Origin: Ixodes scapularis
Taxonomy: Eukaryota; Arthropoda; Arachnida; Ixodida; Ixodidae
Assembly: GCF_016920785.2 (NCBI RefSeq)
Contig: NW_024609837.1
Span: forward strand, 28,695,033 to 28,759,032
Direction: 5' to 3'
DNA: 64,000 nt
Shown here: positions 44,922-56,079 of the stretch, piece after piece
Layout of the letters: each line of letters begins with the position of its first letter
Numbering within the stretch: the first letter of the stretch is position 1
Program-made: the position numbers and the translations under genes
Notes under the pieces: model-generated
Databases searched by the model: none
Told to the model about the DNA's origin: nothing
The model's input: only the letters and a program-made list of their open reading frames with translations

Positions 44922-45699
44922 GTGAGTGTTCACCGCACTTTAGTGCTTCAGTTCCGTTTGGAGTCGTTTGACATAATTTAGTCCGGTGCGTCCGGGAACA
45001 AAGGCGCTACCAGAAATGGCGGGAATGGTCGGTCGGTGCTGAATGCTGATGCCATCCAAGCGGATTTGAATTGGGTTTCGTGCGCTCAACGTGTCGATTT
45101 GTTTCTTGAGCTGCCTTTACCAACCGTTCGCCCGAAATCGTTCGGTAGAACATGCGGACGTGACGGCTAGCAGAGCCCTCCGCAAAGGCTTAGGAGCGCG
45201 CTCACAATTTTGGAAGCTTCCGTATGACCGCAAGTGCTCAATAAGTCGCTATAGCAATGATTGCATGCCATCGACACAGACTTCGATCCAGTTTTTCAAC
45301 GAGACAGGAAGGCCCAACGAAGCAAGCGTAGAATCTGATGCTTCGCCTGTCACTGTCTGCGCGGGAACACGCCGAGAGGCGCTTAAACGAGCTGCCAGGG
45401 CGTAATTAAAAAAAAAAAAAAATCTAACGCAGGTCTGAACCACGCGAGGATCGTCTCGAAGCATGGTAGCCTCAACAGACGCTTGCCGCCACACGCGAGG
45501 AGAAAGCAGGAGGCCCGAAGTTTGAATGTGAAGGTAAAACGTGCTTTAATAATAATGATCTTTATCTGCACGTTCCTTTGTATGACTAAGGTGATCGTGC
45601 TGAGACACAATATAGCAGCGATTGCTCTCGAACAAAGGACAGGACAGCAGAAAGGCAATGAGAGGCAGGGAGATAACTGACCTCTCTGTTGTAAAACAG

Positions 45700-45870
45700 T
45701 TTTCAGAGGAGGTGCGAAGAGCTGGCCCTCACTTTTTCAAGGCAGCCGCAGAACACTACGAGCCCCGAATCACTGCCGCGGCTGACTCACGCGGATGCTG
45801 TGCTGCACCCTGCACTGCACATGGTTCGAAGCACACTTCAGGGGACCAGTGCATGCCCCTGATGCATCGT
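45700..45870 (+). pseudogene. Decayed copy of the 47883-48076 exon
   Basis: GAAGAGCTGGCCCTCACTTT, CAAGGCAGCCGCAGAACACTAC, GGCTGACTCACGCGG and CCAGTGCATGCCCCTGATG follow the same order as the exon at 47883 (GATGAGCTCGCTTTCGCC, CAAGGTAGCAGCGGAACACTAC and so on). Identity is roughly 70% by eye with small indels that break the frame. It indicates an older duplication. Confidence 0.6.
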
Positions 45871-46606
45871 CGCGGTATGTTTTGTACTGCTTTTCCTAGC
45901 GGTGCACTGAGCAGTCCAATCTTGAAGGGAGCACGCGAGTGCGTAGCCAGTGCTCCATGCAGCGAGGACCGCAAGCACCCGCGGAAGCTTGGAGCACACG
46001 CAGTGACGCCAGCAGCCGTGCACGCTGGCGTCGTCTGCTACTGTACCGTCCTTTCGTTCGGTGCGCAGAAAAAAAAAGGAGTGACCGCTCTGTTAAAAGT
46101 CTGATGGTGAAGGCATCCTTTACAGAAGCACTGTATGGCTCTCTGCACGCTAGAATGGGGGCTGTCGTTGATGCTCGCAGAGGCGTCGCCCACAACTAAG
46201 CAGACGACCAAAGTCCTGAGCAGGTGACTAATCGTTTCATTGTTCTTTGGTAGGGAAAGGTAGATAATGTGCTTCTACTCCCAGCTTTGTTTTTTTTTTT
46301 TTTTTTTTTATCACCATTTAGTATGTTATTATCAAAACAGCATCCTGGTGTTCACATAAATATGTGTTAACAATACCTATCGTCAAATATGTGACCTAAA
46401 GAGCCAACTGCGGCCGAGGATATCTTTTAAGTGTTCTTTTTCTCACAAAGATCCCTGGCATTGACTTTTTAGCCACATACCTTGAGTCCACAAAAACAAT
46501 GTGCTTCAGCTAAATGGTATTCACACAAAATACATCCTGACAAGCTGCTTTCACTCTCGAGCCTCGAAGAAATTTTGCAGTTTGATTTGAACTATGTTGC
46601 AGGTTA

Positions 46607-46745
46607 AGGAGGTAGGGTCAGGGAAAAGAAGGTGGGAGAGGAGGAAGTGGGCACAATGCTGGTCAAACCCTCTCCCTTCGCCGGCGTTGCATCCATCTCC
46701 TCCTCTCCCACCTTCCTTTTTCTTCCCCTACCTTCTTGAGTTGTC
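46607..46745. repeat. GA-rich foldback
   Basis: AAGGAGGTAGGGTCAGGGAAAA through GGTGGGAGAGGAGGAAG is answered by CTCCTCCTCTCCCACCTTCC and CCTACCTTCTT. It is comparable in style to 53731-53907. Confidence 0.72.
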
Positions 46746-46906
46746 ACCGACCATATAAAAGGCATGCATTGATATCACTTGTTCGTTTTGTGGCCATGGC
46801 GCCAGCAAGGTTTGAGAAACGTATCCTGCTTCACAGGAATTCAGCACTCAACATGGAGAAACTATTGGCAGTGCTGCTGTAATGTCTTTGTCCTCGTCTT
46901 TTGCAG

Positions 46907-47335
46907 CCATCTAAAAAAGAGAAATATAATACTAGGAACACAGAGCAACGTCACGCGCCAGTACATAGTGTACTACGAAGGGCAGGTAAATTGACTGCGG
47001 AACACGATTTTCTCAATGTCCTCACGGTTCTTTCGGCCAAGTACATACAGATAAGACGATTACCATTAGAAATGTTGAACGCCAATCCGAAATGTTTTTT
47101 GGTGGTGTGCCGAGCAAAAGGACATTGCTGCAACAGAAAACATGTGCCATCCTCCGCCTTTGGTGCTTCTGTGTCTGCGCCGAGCTTCCGCAGCCACCAA
47201 CAGTCAACGCTGCATGGACTGCCCGCCATGCTTTCATGCGTTCCATGTATGATTGGCACGGCATGTGGATGTGTCATGCAAGTGACATCAGCGCTGTTGG
47301 CAGTGCCATGCTGGTTGAGCTTTGCTAGGCTCTGA
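46907..47335 (+). other. Open region with possible splice sites, gene status unclear
   Basis: After CTTTTGCAG the frame PSKKEKYNTRNTEQRHAPVH continues to GGGCAG|GTAAAT. Further on, 47047-47335 is open in two frames, and both are preserved in the inverted copy at 63774-63997. Its phase does not match the exon at 44831. Overlapping open frames prevent a confident call. Confidence 0.3.
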
Positions 47336-50300
47336 CCATTGACAAGCTGTTTTATGCAATAATCGCTCTTGGAAGTCCCCAAACTGTTTTTAGCAATTCA
47401 AGTGTCAGATTTTTTTTAGCTATGGTTATACAGGTTTTCTTTTTTAACATTTACAGATTTCAAAGAAAAAGTGAAAGTTATGACAGTTATAAGTTATACG
47501 GCCAGGCGGACATTAGATTCATGGAAGAATGCAGCTAAAAGTCCGTGTAGATCATGTGTATCATGCTTCTCTGCAGCGCAGCTACATACTTGCGTAGGAC
47601 CACCCCCATGAAGTGGGGTGGGGGGGCTGCATGCGTGTGTTGGGTAGCCCCTCTTGGTTTTACAACTCTACCCTGTTGTAAAATTTTAGATTTTAATGCG
47701 AACAAGTTGATAACAAAAAAGAACTTGGTCAACATTGATCTTACAACTCGAGATGTAAAAGGAACAAAAATAGAGAACAGCAAAATGTGGAAGAAGACAT
47801 CTCGCTTCTTTCATTTTCATTTCACTAAGTGACATTGGTCGGCGACTGTAAGACTTTTAATCACAATAGTTATACACCACAGGTCCCGGGGATCATGGCA
47901 TCGATGAGCTCGCTTTCGCCTTGTCCAAGGTAGCAGCGGAACACTACGGGCAGGCCCGGAGTCACCGCACCGGCTGGCTCACGGGCGTCGTCCTGTACTC
48001 TGCACGGCACTGCGTGTGGCTTAACCAGCCAAGCAGAGGGTCACTGCATGACCTTTATGAGGCGTCGCTAGCCATTGTAAGTATATTTTGGACGCTCGTG
48101 TCAGGGGATGTACTTTTGTGTTCTACAACAGAACATGTTTGGTGGCGGTTCAGTCTTGCCAATTCAGCCATTTCGAAACATAATTTTGTGGCGACTTGGC
48201 TTAGGTTTTCTGGCTCGGCCGTCTTTTGCACCAGTGTCTAGGCTCGGCGTAAGCCTCTTAGTTCTTTATTGTCAAGGCTAGTGTAATTTCTGCTACGCCG
48301 TCGAAGCAACTTCTGCATGCGAACAAGATGCAAGACGAAGCTACATGCTCGTGCACAGTGCATGACCACATGTGAAAACTAATAGAGAGTTTGTTTCGCT
48401 GGAATCGTGCCCATGCGCACCCACTTGCAACATGAAGTGAGTTTGTTTCGCCGCCGGCACTCCACACGTGCATGCGCTCGCTGCGCCCTGAGAATTAAGT
48501 GTGTACCTGAATGCACTCCCGTCATGCATCACTTAGGCAGGGAACAAGAGCAGATGACTGGTTTGTCCACCATGCGGGACAGTAGAACTGCAGAAAAAGT
48601 GAACTTTCTGCTAAAAAAATGACGTCCCACGAGCAACAAAATCGGACACGAGCTTGAATTGTGTGTCTGCTATTCTATAAAGCAAGCAATCCACAACCTG
48701 TACTTAACTTGCAAGTTTTCAGTCATTTTGTTGCTGTACAGACGTCCATATACACCGGTGGATAAAGAAAGGTTCAGAACGAACATCAGCCACCGCGAGA
48801 TATCTCTCACCATCCGTGCGGGGCTAAAGAGTTGGGACGTTAGTTGACAAAGCTTGCCCGGCAGAAACCTGCGACGCGTCCAGTCGGGAGCCGAGAAAGC
48901 TAAACTGTTTTTACCCGAGGCTTGGATAAAATCACAGTGTTTAAAAAGGAGCCATGGAATTTATTTTGGGTGGGATAAATTAATTTAGATTCGTATTTTG
49001 CTAATACAGTTGAACCTTTCAAGAACGAAATTCTCGCGGCAACGAAGAAATCTGGCGGCCCCAGCGAACGTCCATAGGGTTCAATGCATTTGCACCCTCT
49101 CAACAGCAAAGAGTTTTAAAAAGCAGTCCCGCATTAACGAAAGTTTGAGGTAGTGATCTGCCATAGAGTTATTCAATGTGTCTACCAAGTTGGCATTTTC
49201 AAATTCCCTGAGTTTTTCAGGTTTCCTCTGAGTACTTTTGTGAAATTCCCTGAGTGACACAGAACTTTGTTTTAGGTCAAGATGGGCGGACACCATGTCG
49301 CCACATGCTGTCACTCTCTAAAAAGCATGTCATAAAATAAAATAACAACACAATACAGTTTTGATGATAGCGAGTAACTTTTATTAGATTTAAAAAGAAA
49401 ACAGAACGAAGTGGTTAGTAAAATTGATAGCGAATAAAGTATAAAAAAAGGTAAACTGAGGTTTACGTGACCCCCCCAGGTCTGGTCATGTGACCTCGGG
49501 GGGGGGGTGTCGAGACCTGACGGCGACGCCGCTCATGCCGGAAACGGGAGCAATAACAGGGAAAGGAAAGGGTAAACAAACATAAGGCGTTCAAAGTGCG
49601 ATTGCTCAACCCTTGTTGTCAAAACACTCCACCTAACAAAATCTTTTTTTTTTCTTTTTTTTTTTTATTTTGGGGCTAAGGAGTCGCACAGTGACAGCGG
49701 TGTTTGCACGCGACCGTTCCAACAGCGGGCACTCCCTGCCCTCCCCACGCGCGCAGGTGCCCTTCCCCTTGCTTTTGCCATCCTCCCCTTCTTTTGTTTT
49801 TATTGGTTGCTTTTTTTATTTTTTATACAATTGCTTTTTCGCTGCGCATCCCCGCGTGCGCGTATGCTGGGTTGGCGGTCTGCCAGCCTTGCAACCCGAG
49901 CTGTGTGCTCCCTGCCGGCGCAATCCAACCTATAGGGAGAAGCGAAGAACGGCCTTCGTTCGCTACATCGAGTGTCCCCTCCATGGGAGTTATGGACATT
50001 CGATACAGAAAAACAATGCAATTTTCTAGGGGATGTTTGGACTGTTTCATATAAACAATAATTCGAAATACGGGTGTGATATAACCGGGTTCGACAGTAT
50101 GTTTGGCCGTCTCCCTTAATTTCCAGATACCTTCGTTCGTTTGGCACGTATATCCCCGATGCTAGAAAGCGCCGACGTTGTGTTCGCGCTGAGAGTGTCC
50201 GACAGTGCACATAAATACACGTGCGAAGCCGTTTTTGCACCGTTTTTTTTTCCCCATAGAAATGCATTACCGGAAGTCAATTTTCGACTGGTTGCTGTCT

Positions 50301-50627
50301 GCTTCAACTTGCGTCGGCACACTAGCACCACTTGAACCTCTAGCGTACATTACAATAACCCTACGCGATCTGCAACATTTTTTCGTCAAATGAGCCAGTT
50401 TGGAACCGAGAATTGTGAAAAATGGAGCAGTACACTCGTCCGACAAGTTGGGCACATACGTTTCCGACAAGCATCGGCGCGGCCATTGCTGTTTACATTC
50501 GGTCAAATAATGATGACAATGGCAACTAGATGCTTTTTTTTGGGGGTTGGTGAAAACAGCGTTTTGCTAGCCCATCTGTTGGCAACTACCTAGGTACGTG
50601 ACGACACCGCCTGCTGCTATTTCGCCG
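47102..50627 (+). repeat. Left arm of a >3.5-kb inverted duplication
   Basis: This whole stretch recurs reverse-complemented at 60442-64000 with high identity (a few percent substitutions and small indels by eye). Similarity ends abruptly inside at 50627 (TTTCGCCG). Outward it continues at least to the window edge, so the true arms are longer. It includes the 47883 exon, intergenic repeats and most of a pogo-like element. Confidence 0.95.
47883..48076 (+). CDS. Internal coding exon, unidentified family (left arm copy)
   Basis: Acceptor CACCACAG at 47882 and donor CCATT|GTAAGT at 48076 bound 194 nt. With two leading bases, the frame reads PGDHGIDELAFALSKVAAEH, YGQARSHRTGWLTGVVLYSA and RHCVWLNQPSRGSLHDLYEA, then SLAI. 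The whole exon is open and has coding-like composition. The family is not recognised. An inverted near-identical copy lies at 63030-63223, and a decayed copy at 45700-45870. The entry phase fits the exon at 44831-44921. Confidence 0.55.
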
Positions 50628-51488
50628 TCCGCCGCGTGCACGCCGAGATCGCTCGCGCCTTGTTTACTACCTTTCGTTTGGCCTGTCGGAAAGATGCCGC
50701 CTCCCATTAAAAAGTTTAAGTTTTTTGCACTTCAGGAGAACTCTGCGATCACTGCCAAAGCCAGAAAGAAGTCTGATATTACAGAGGAGTTCAGTATCCT
50801 TTGCTTCTCGCTTTCTACGATTCTGAAATCCAAGGACAGCATCATGAAAAGTAATAGGTGTGCTTAGTTGTCCATTTCTGCAGCAGCGAAATTCTTGCGA
50901 GAACGAAAAACGTTTCCTTCCCCCGCGGTTTGGTTATTACGGGTGTGATGATGTGACTTAATGTGGAAAAGAAGTGCAAGTCAACCCATGGATCGGCCTG
51001 GAGGGAGAAACGAAGAAGAGAGATTTTGGAGTGCGTGCTCAGAGGGCGTGAAAAGGACTGGCCGGGAGATTGTGCAGAGAGCGGAACGACACGATCGGCC
51101 AGGGCAATCGGCGGCCTCCTACTGTCTGACCAGCAGCCTGTTCCAGCGAGGGCAGCGAATAGAAACCTACGCTGCCCCCGGCTTCCTACAGCGGGAGCGC
51201 TTGGTGCGGTAACTCTGGGGCCGCCGACGGAAGCCAACCGCTCCCGCTCCTGACTTCCAGCCACAACCGTGGGCCGACAACGACAGCACAAGACACACTG
51301 CTGCACAGGGACTCAAAGACATGGTGACTGATGCGTTTTCCTTTCTTTAACTAAGTTTTCTTTTTTTTGTATAAGCATATGAACCCTTTGATTTTTTTTT
51401 GTAAATACAAGTTTTCATGAAAAACGAAGGACATTGTATTTTGTCAATTATTAACCACAAAGAACCCTGTGACAACGGGGTTCAACTG
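49007..51488 (+). mobile_element. pogo/Tigger-like element (2.48 kb), TA-flanked
   Basis: TA|CAGTTGAACC at 49005-49016 and GGTTCAACTG|TA at 51479-51490 are inverted ends with a TA duplication, the form of the Tc1/mariner-pogo group. The interior contains a CENP-B-type helix-turn-helix fragment at 50694-50867. The inverted duplication breakpoint at 50627 lies inside. A T-rich tract and C/G runs show later decay. Confidence 0.72.
50694..50867 (+). pseudogene. Truncated pogo/Tigger transposase N-terminus (CENP-B-type HTH)
   Basis: ATG at 50694 gives MPPPIKKFKFFALQENSAIT, then ARKKSDITEEFSI and FSLSTILKSKDSIMKSN. The block K.(E/D)I..EFSI...SLSTILK.KD.I is the first CENP-B-type DNA-binding helix-turn-helix of Tigger/pogo transposases. 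The frame stops after about 57 codons. The second HTH and the DDE catalytic domain are not present. It lies just outside the duplicated arm. Confidence 0.7.
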
Positions 51489-51843
51489 TAACATATTGTT
51501 CAGTGGGCCGAGAGTCAAAAGTCTGCTTTTCGGTACGAAAATTCGAAAACATGACGGACTATTTTGTACTTCCTTTCCCTCAAAAGCTTTCCGCATTTTC
51601 AGTGCGACACATCCGTGGTACCCAAAGCACGTGAGCCGGCCCTAGCTCACATGTTAGACTCGACCACTGTGTCACCATTGGCGACGAGATGTTTTGGTGG
51701 TTTCATCTCGCGGACGCCTTCCTGTAGCGGTGCTGGTAGGATCGAGCAGACGACGCGCTACGTCAAAGCGCCGAGTGGCTAGTTAGTTCGCCTCTATGTC
51801 GATTAAAAATGGATTATTAACCCTTTGCAGTCAGATACTCTGA

Positions 51844-52640
51844 CCAACTTAAAGGGCAACTCCGGTCAAAACTCAAAATGAAATAAATTACTGGTATCGT
51901 TGTAGACACAAAATACGACCTCAGCCAAAATATTACGTCCGTGGGACGCCGCATTCTCAACTAATGCCGATAATAAAAATGTGACCTGCCGCAAGCCGCT
52001 GCTTCTTAGCGGGCGGCCAGCGGGTTGGCGATCGCTAAAGCAACATTGCGCCGTGACGTCAGTATCGTTCTCTTTTCCTCCGGCCCGGGCGTTGCGCGGA
52101 GTGCGTTTCTTCGAGCCGCTACCACCGGTACTTCGGCTTGTGATTGGCGTGTTTAGCCGTTGATTTTATCTGTAGCCCATGTAGCTTCGCTATAGCCTTT
52201 TGTTTATCTGCTTGTGAGGACTCCAAGACTCGTTTTAGCGAGCAACTTGGTGCGCCCAAGACTGCCCAGCTGTTCCTCAAAAGATGCCGAGTACAACTTG
52301 TAGCGCTGTGGGCTGCTCAAACAACCCGCTGTGCAACACGGAGGTGCTTTTTCACTAGTTTCCAACGGACCAAAAACTGGAGAAGGTGTGGGTGAACGCT
52401 GTTCGACGAGTAGACTTTGGACTTCGGCTTTTAAGCGCCCGAGGAAAAAAAAAAGAACGAAAAAACAGACATGTACAGCCCAGCACACATGTGTTGGGGT
52501 GCCGCAGCCCGCGCCGGAGAACCTCAAAGCTTCGTGTCTGGGACTGTCCCGCAGCGCGAAAGCGAGGGGGCCCTCAGGGCGTCACCCATCCCTCCGTATC
52601 CTTTCATCCTCCTCCTCAAGAGCTGCGCTCTAATCCGGCG
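51844..52640 (+). mobile_element. Kolobok-like element (TTAA|AGGGCAACTCCGG), left end plus THAP remnant
   Basis: TTAA at 51850-51853 is followed by AGGGCAACTCCGGTC. A THAP-type frame lies inside, 430 bp downstream. The right terminus was not found, so the end given is approximate. TTAA duplications and THAP-containing proteins together characterise Kolobok. Confidence 0.5.
52284..52460 (+). pseudogene. Broken THAP-domain frame
   Basis: ATG at 52284 gives MPSTTCSAVGCSNNPLCNTE, then VLFH, a TAG stop, and FPTDQKLEKVWVNAVRRVDF. CxxxxC, the H.FP block and the W at the usual spacing are clear THAP landmarks. The downstream LC..HF part is missing. It probably derives from the transposase of the surrounding TTAA-type element. 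Confidence 0.62.
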
Positions 52641-52682
52641 TTACAGGGAGTCGTAAACGGCTTTTTTTTTTTTTTTTTTTTT
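52560..52682. repeat. Dispersed repeat ending in poly(T), copy 1
   Basis: CTCAAGAGCTGCGCTCTAAT, GCGTTACAGGGAGTCGTAAACG and a T run match 56008-56074 (CTCAAGCGCTGCGCTCTAAT, GTTACAAAGAATTGTAAACG, T run). The family is not recognised; it is retroposon-like because of the tract. Confidence 0.55.
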
Positions 52683-52699
52683 TAAGTTTTGAATATTGC

Positions 52700-53730
52700 T
52701 TATTTTACTGTAGGTAGATGTGGGAGTTGTTTACGAAAATATTTTTGGAGACCGCAGAAGCAGACCACACGAGTCACCCCCCTCGCCCAAGTGAGGGGTG
52801 ACCTGCAGTCTGTTTGGAAAGATACTGTGTCTGTAGCTTTGATACAAAGATATCTTTCAAAGATACTTTGAAAGATACTGTGTTTGTAGCTGGCTTCAGT
52901 TGCTGCGTTCGAATGTGCATCTATTGACATTTGGTGACCGTAGCAGTCAATTTATTGTGCAGGAGGAGACTGGTGGGGCGAGATCAGGAGCACACTTGGG
53001 CTCTCTTGCAGTACTTTTCAATGCGGCCACAGAACAAGAACATAGGGTTCTAAATAAGGACTGAACGCAGATAGCCGTTACTCTCTGGCGCCTATTATTT
53101 TGACAAGCCTTCCATGAAAGGCACTTTTTTTTTTCTCACCTGGAACATAGGGTTGAAGTATCAAACCGCCCGTGATGTTGCGAGCGAAATAGGATATCAC
53201 CCGAACATCTCGGTGTTAATAATCGCAGGGAAGATGAGAAATGCAGGGCATGTCTTATAGCTCAGCCTCCAGCGAGCACTCATCGCCTTTCCTCATGCTT
53301 TGGCTGTGCGTGCATTCTTGAGGTTTGCAAGATGCCTAAGCATTGCTGAATGGAATGCGAATGGCTGGGTGTGTCTTACAAATGTCCCGCCTCTACGCGT
53401 TGCCGAAGGTAGGAAGCTCTCTTGCTGGAGGCAGGGCAACTGAGGCTTCTCATAGCCATTCTCATCTTGTGAGGGACTTAGTCATTAAACCATTTTAAAA
53501 GTGGCAGTGCTACACCATACAATAAAGGTTTTTACAAAAGCAATTTGTAATTGATCTTGTCAAAAGCTAGTTATAAATAGAAAGAAAAAATATCAACTTG
53601 CTTCAGTGAGAAAAACGGATGGTGCCTTGTATTCAAGTTTACAAAAACATTTCTACTGACAACCTAAAAAAATTCCATTGAATGGTGCTGTTTTTAACTG
53701 GAGTAAAGAGACCCATGTCTGTGTACAACT
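52700..53730. other. No gene recognised
   Basis: Includes a local duplication of AAAGATACTGTGT(C/T)TGTAGCT (52818 and 52869) and short frames without signature. Confidence 0.4.
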
Positions 53731-53907
53731 ATCTATAGTCCGTTGCAACCTAAGGGCGAGGGTAAGATGGGCCGGGGAGGAGGAAGCAGACGGAACGCTG
53801 GAGAAGAGAGGGGGAAACCTCCTTCTCTCTTTAGTGTTCCGCCTGCTTCCTCCTCCCCAACCCGTCTTACCCTCGCCCTTCGTTCTTAGGTTGCAACTGA
53901 CTATAGA
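53731..53907. repeat. GA-rich foldback (177 bp)
   Basis: CTATAGTCCGTTGCAACCTAAG at one side and TTAGGTTGCAACTGACTATAG at the other enclose GA-rich and CT-rich arms (GAGGAGGAAGCAGACGGAAC versus its complement). Confidence 0.9.
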
Positions 53908-54047
53908 CTCTTTCAAAGCTTATATTAAAGACCCAGGCAGTGACTGTCTACCCTAGATATATCACCATCGTCCTTCACTGGTGCTATGAGACCTCTTCCA
54001 CAACAATGAAAAATCACAACTTCTCGGAGATGAAATGCATGCTTTAA

Positions 54048-55004
54048 AGGGGCCCTGCAAGGGCTTTTTGACTGGTTTTTCATTTGCACCGAACCTGAGC
54101 GCACTGAACGTAGTCAGTGCAACTTAATTAAACTTTTCTTTTCTCGAATTTCGCTTTATTTTAAAAGTTATAGGCAAATTAAAATTACAAGAACAAGCAA
54201 AACATAACCTTTTTCATGACGTCCTTGGTCGCTCGAGTGGCCATGAACTAGAAGAGAGCTAAGTGAGCTCAGCGAGCGCTCCGTGTCAACAGCTCGAGAG
54301 GGCGCCATATAGCATGTTCTGGAAAGGCTGTATGAAGCGGGCAGCCAGGGGGGCTCGCATTGCATTTGCTGCACGATTAAACACTAATTCGGCATGACAC
54401 TTCATTGGTCACAAACGACAGCAAACACGGGGTAAAGATCAGTTCAGAACGGGAGCCACTTCGCACTGCCATACCGCCAAAGGGCCAAACCGCAAGCCAA
54501 AGCTGCTCGCCGAAGGCCTTTGAAATGCTCGGAACCGGTCGAATTTTCGACTGCAGCGCCGCCGCATACACCCGAGATCTTTCTACGCTTGCCCTCGTCA
54601 TTGCCTGATCCCACTACACCTTTCTAGTATGCGCCGCCTTTTCCACCGCTTGGGTGGCGGGTATGTCAAAGGGTCGTTTCTTGTTTCCGTACTTTATAAA
54701 CTGCATTTGTTTCTTTTCTGGTCTAAAATACTGAACAAAAACTACTTTCACAAATAATTGAAACGGTTCTTTTAGCTTTTAGCGGCTCCGACCACTAGTA
54801 AGCCCAGGACCAAAGACGTCGCATTTCGCGCGCTTTCAGCAATGCGGGTCGCCCCCGTAGGTAAAGGAGGTTTCTGCGTCGGCCGGTTAAAATATGACGC
54901 ACTGACATTTAGTTACTTTCTCCGTGCCCGCTGGCTTGCCTGAACGCCAAGAGACGTGCAAACCGCAAAAAAGGTAGACGCTTAAATATGGTTGCAGGGC
55001 CCCT
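54048..55004. mobile_element. TTAA-flanked Kolobok-like MITE (957 bp)
   Basis: TTAA lies at 54044-54047 and 55005-55008. Perfect 13-bp inverted ends are AGGGGCCCTGCAA and TTGCAGGGGCCCCT-type (TTGCAGGGCCCCT). TTAA plus AGGG ends suggest Kolobok rather than piggyBac (which begins CCY). No transposase frame. Confidence 0.85.
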
Positions 55005-55624
55005 TTAATGAAGGGGCAAACAAATCAGTGCAGCCCTTAAAATAAAGCAAGATATAAAATCTGCACTCGCAGAACAGCCGGGCTTTAATTTCTTTATTGC
55101 TTTTAACATTTCGGTGTTAACTTGTTTGATTGCTGCAATCTTGTTAGTCAATATTACTAAAATAAAAAGATGTGCTTGCATTGACCAAAGTGTGAACATT
55201 GTTCACACTCTAACAATCTCCAGTCCTGCTTGGCAACGGTAGCAATACATGTACCAACGTTCTCAGATCTAGGTCAGTTGACAAACTTCGGAAAACGCCC
55301 GACGCCTTTTTGCAGTGTGTCCGCTCAGTGGCGTCTGCCGCAGTATCAGCCTGCCCTTTGGACAGATCCAGTGGAATGTTGGATGCACATTACCTGCAGT
55401 GGAAAGTGATTTTTTTTTTGTTGTTGTTGTTCTTATAGTAAACTTAAGGCCTGCACAATACTTAAAACAGAAAGAGCGTTGTTCAAAAAGCGTTTTTCGT
55501 TGACCGCAAAGGAATTGGCACTAGGAATGCTATCCGCCCTTACCTGCTTGTGCACCGGCAACAGAGAAAAACTGGTTTAGAGTGCAGCTCTTAGGTGCCC
55601 ATTTCCACGCTTCATTGCGTCGCC

Positions 55625-55950
55625 GTCTGCATGATCACCTTGCTGAATTTAGTGAGAAATTGAATTTGTGTTGAGGTCACGCAATGTCAATTTTTCTGCT
55701 AAATCTAGCTGAGGAACTGAATTTGTTTGTGAGTGACGTGGCATGAAGTCATGTGCCATTTAGCAGGGTTGTTTCCTCAACACCAATTCAGTTTCCCCGC
55801 TAAATATAGCGGGGAAACTGAATTGGTGTTGAGGTTGTGTGACATCAATTTCCCCACAAGATTTAGAGAGGAAACTTAAACCGCTAAATTTAGCGGGGAA
55901 ATTCTTGCTAAATTTAGCAGGAAATTTAGCGAAAATTGCCTGCTAAATGG
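55625..55950. repeat. Palindromic CTAAATTTAG array
   Basis: Repeated GCTAAATTTAGC and TTTCCCCGCTAAAT units in alternating orientation. They include a perfect 60-bp inverted repeat at 55775-55834 (28-bp arms, AATA centre). It resembles a set of nested small MITEs or a palindromic satellite. Confidence 0.8.
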
Positions 55951-56007
55951 GAGGGGGAGGAGAGGGTATGGAGGGATAGGAGAGGCATAACCTCCCCTCC
56001 TCCTACT

Positions 56008-56074
56008 CAAGCGCTGCGCTCTAATTTCATGTTACAAAGAATTGTAAACGTCTCAATTTTTTTTTTTTTTTTTA
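56008..56074. repeat. Dispersed repeat ending in poly(T), copy 2
   Basis: Same sequence type as 52560-52682, also followed by a T run of about 18. Confidence 0.55.
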
Positions 56075-56079
56075 CTGCT

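Noticed and set aside
46907..46984. Exon between the candidate exons at 44831 and 47883
   Set aside because: Entering in phase 1 it hits a stop within three codons, so it cannot join the 44831 exon in frame.
50083..50096. ATAACCGGGTTCGACAGTA as a second pogo-type terminus nested in the 49007-51488 element
   Set aside because: No partner end with a matching inverted sequence was found, so no element can be drawn.
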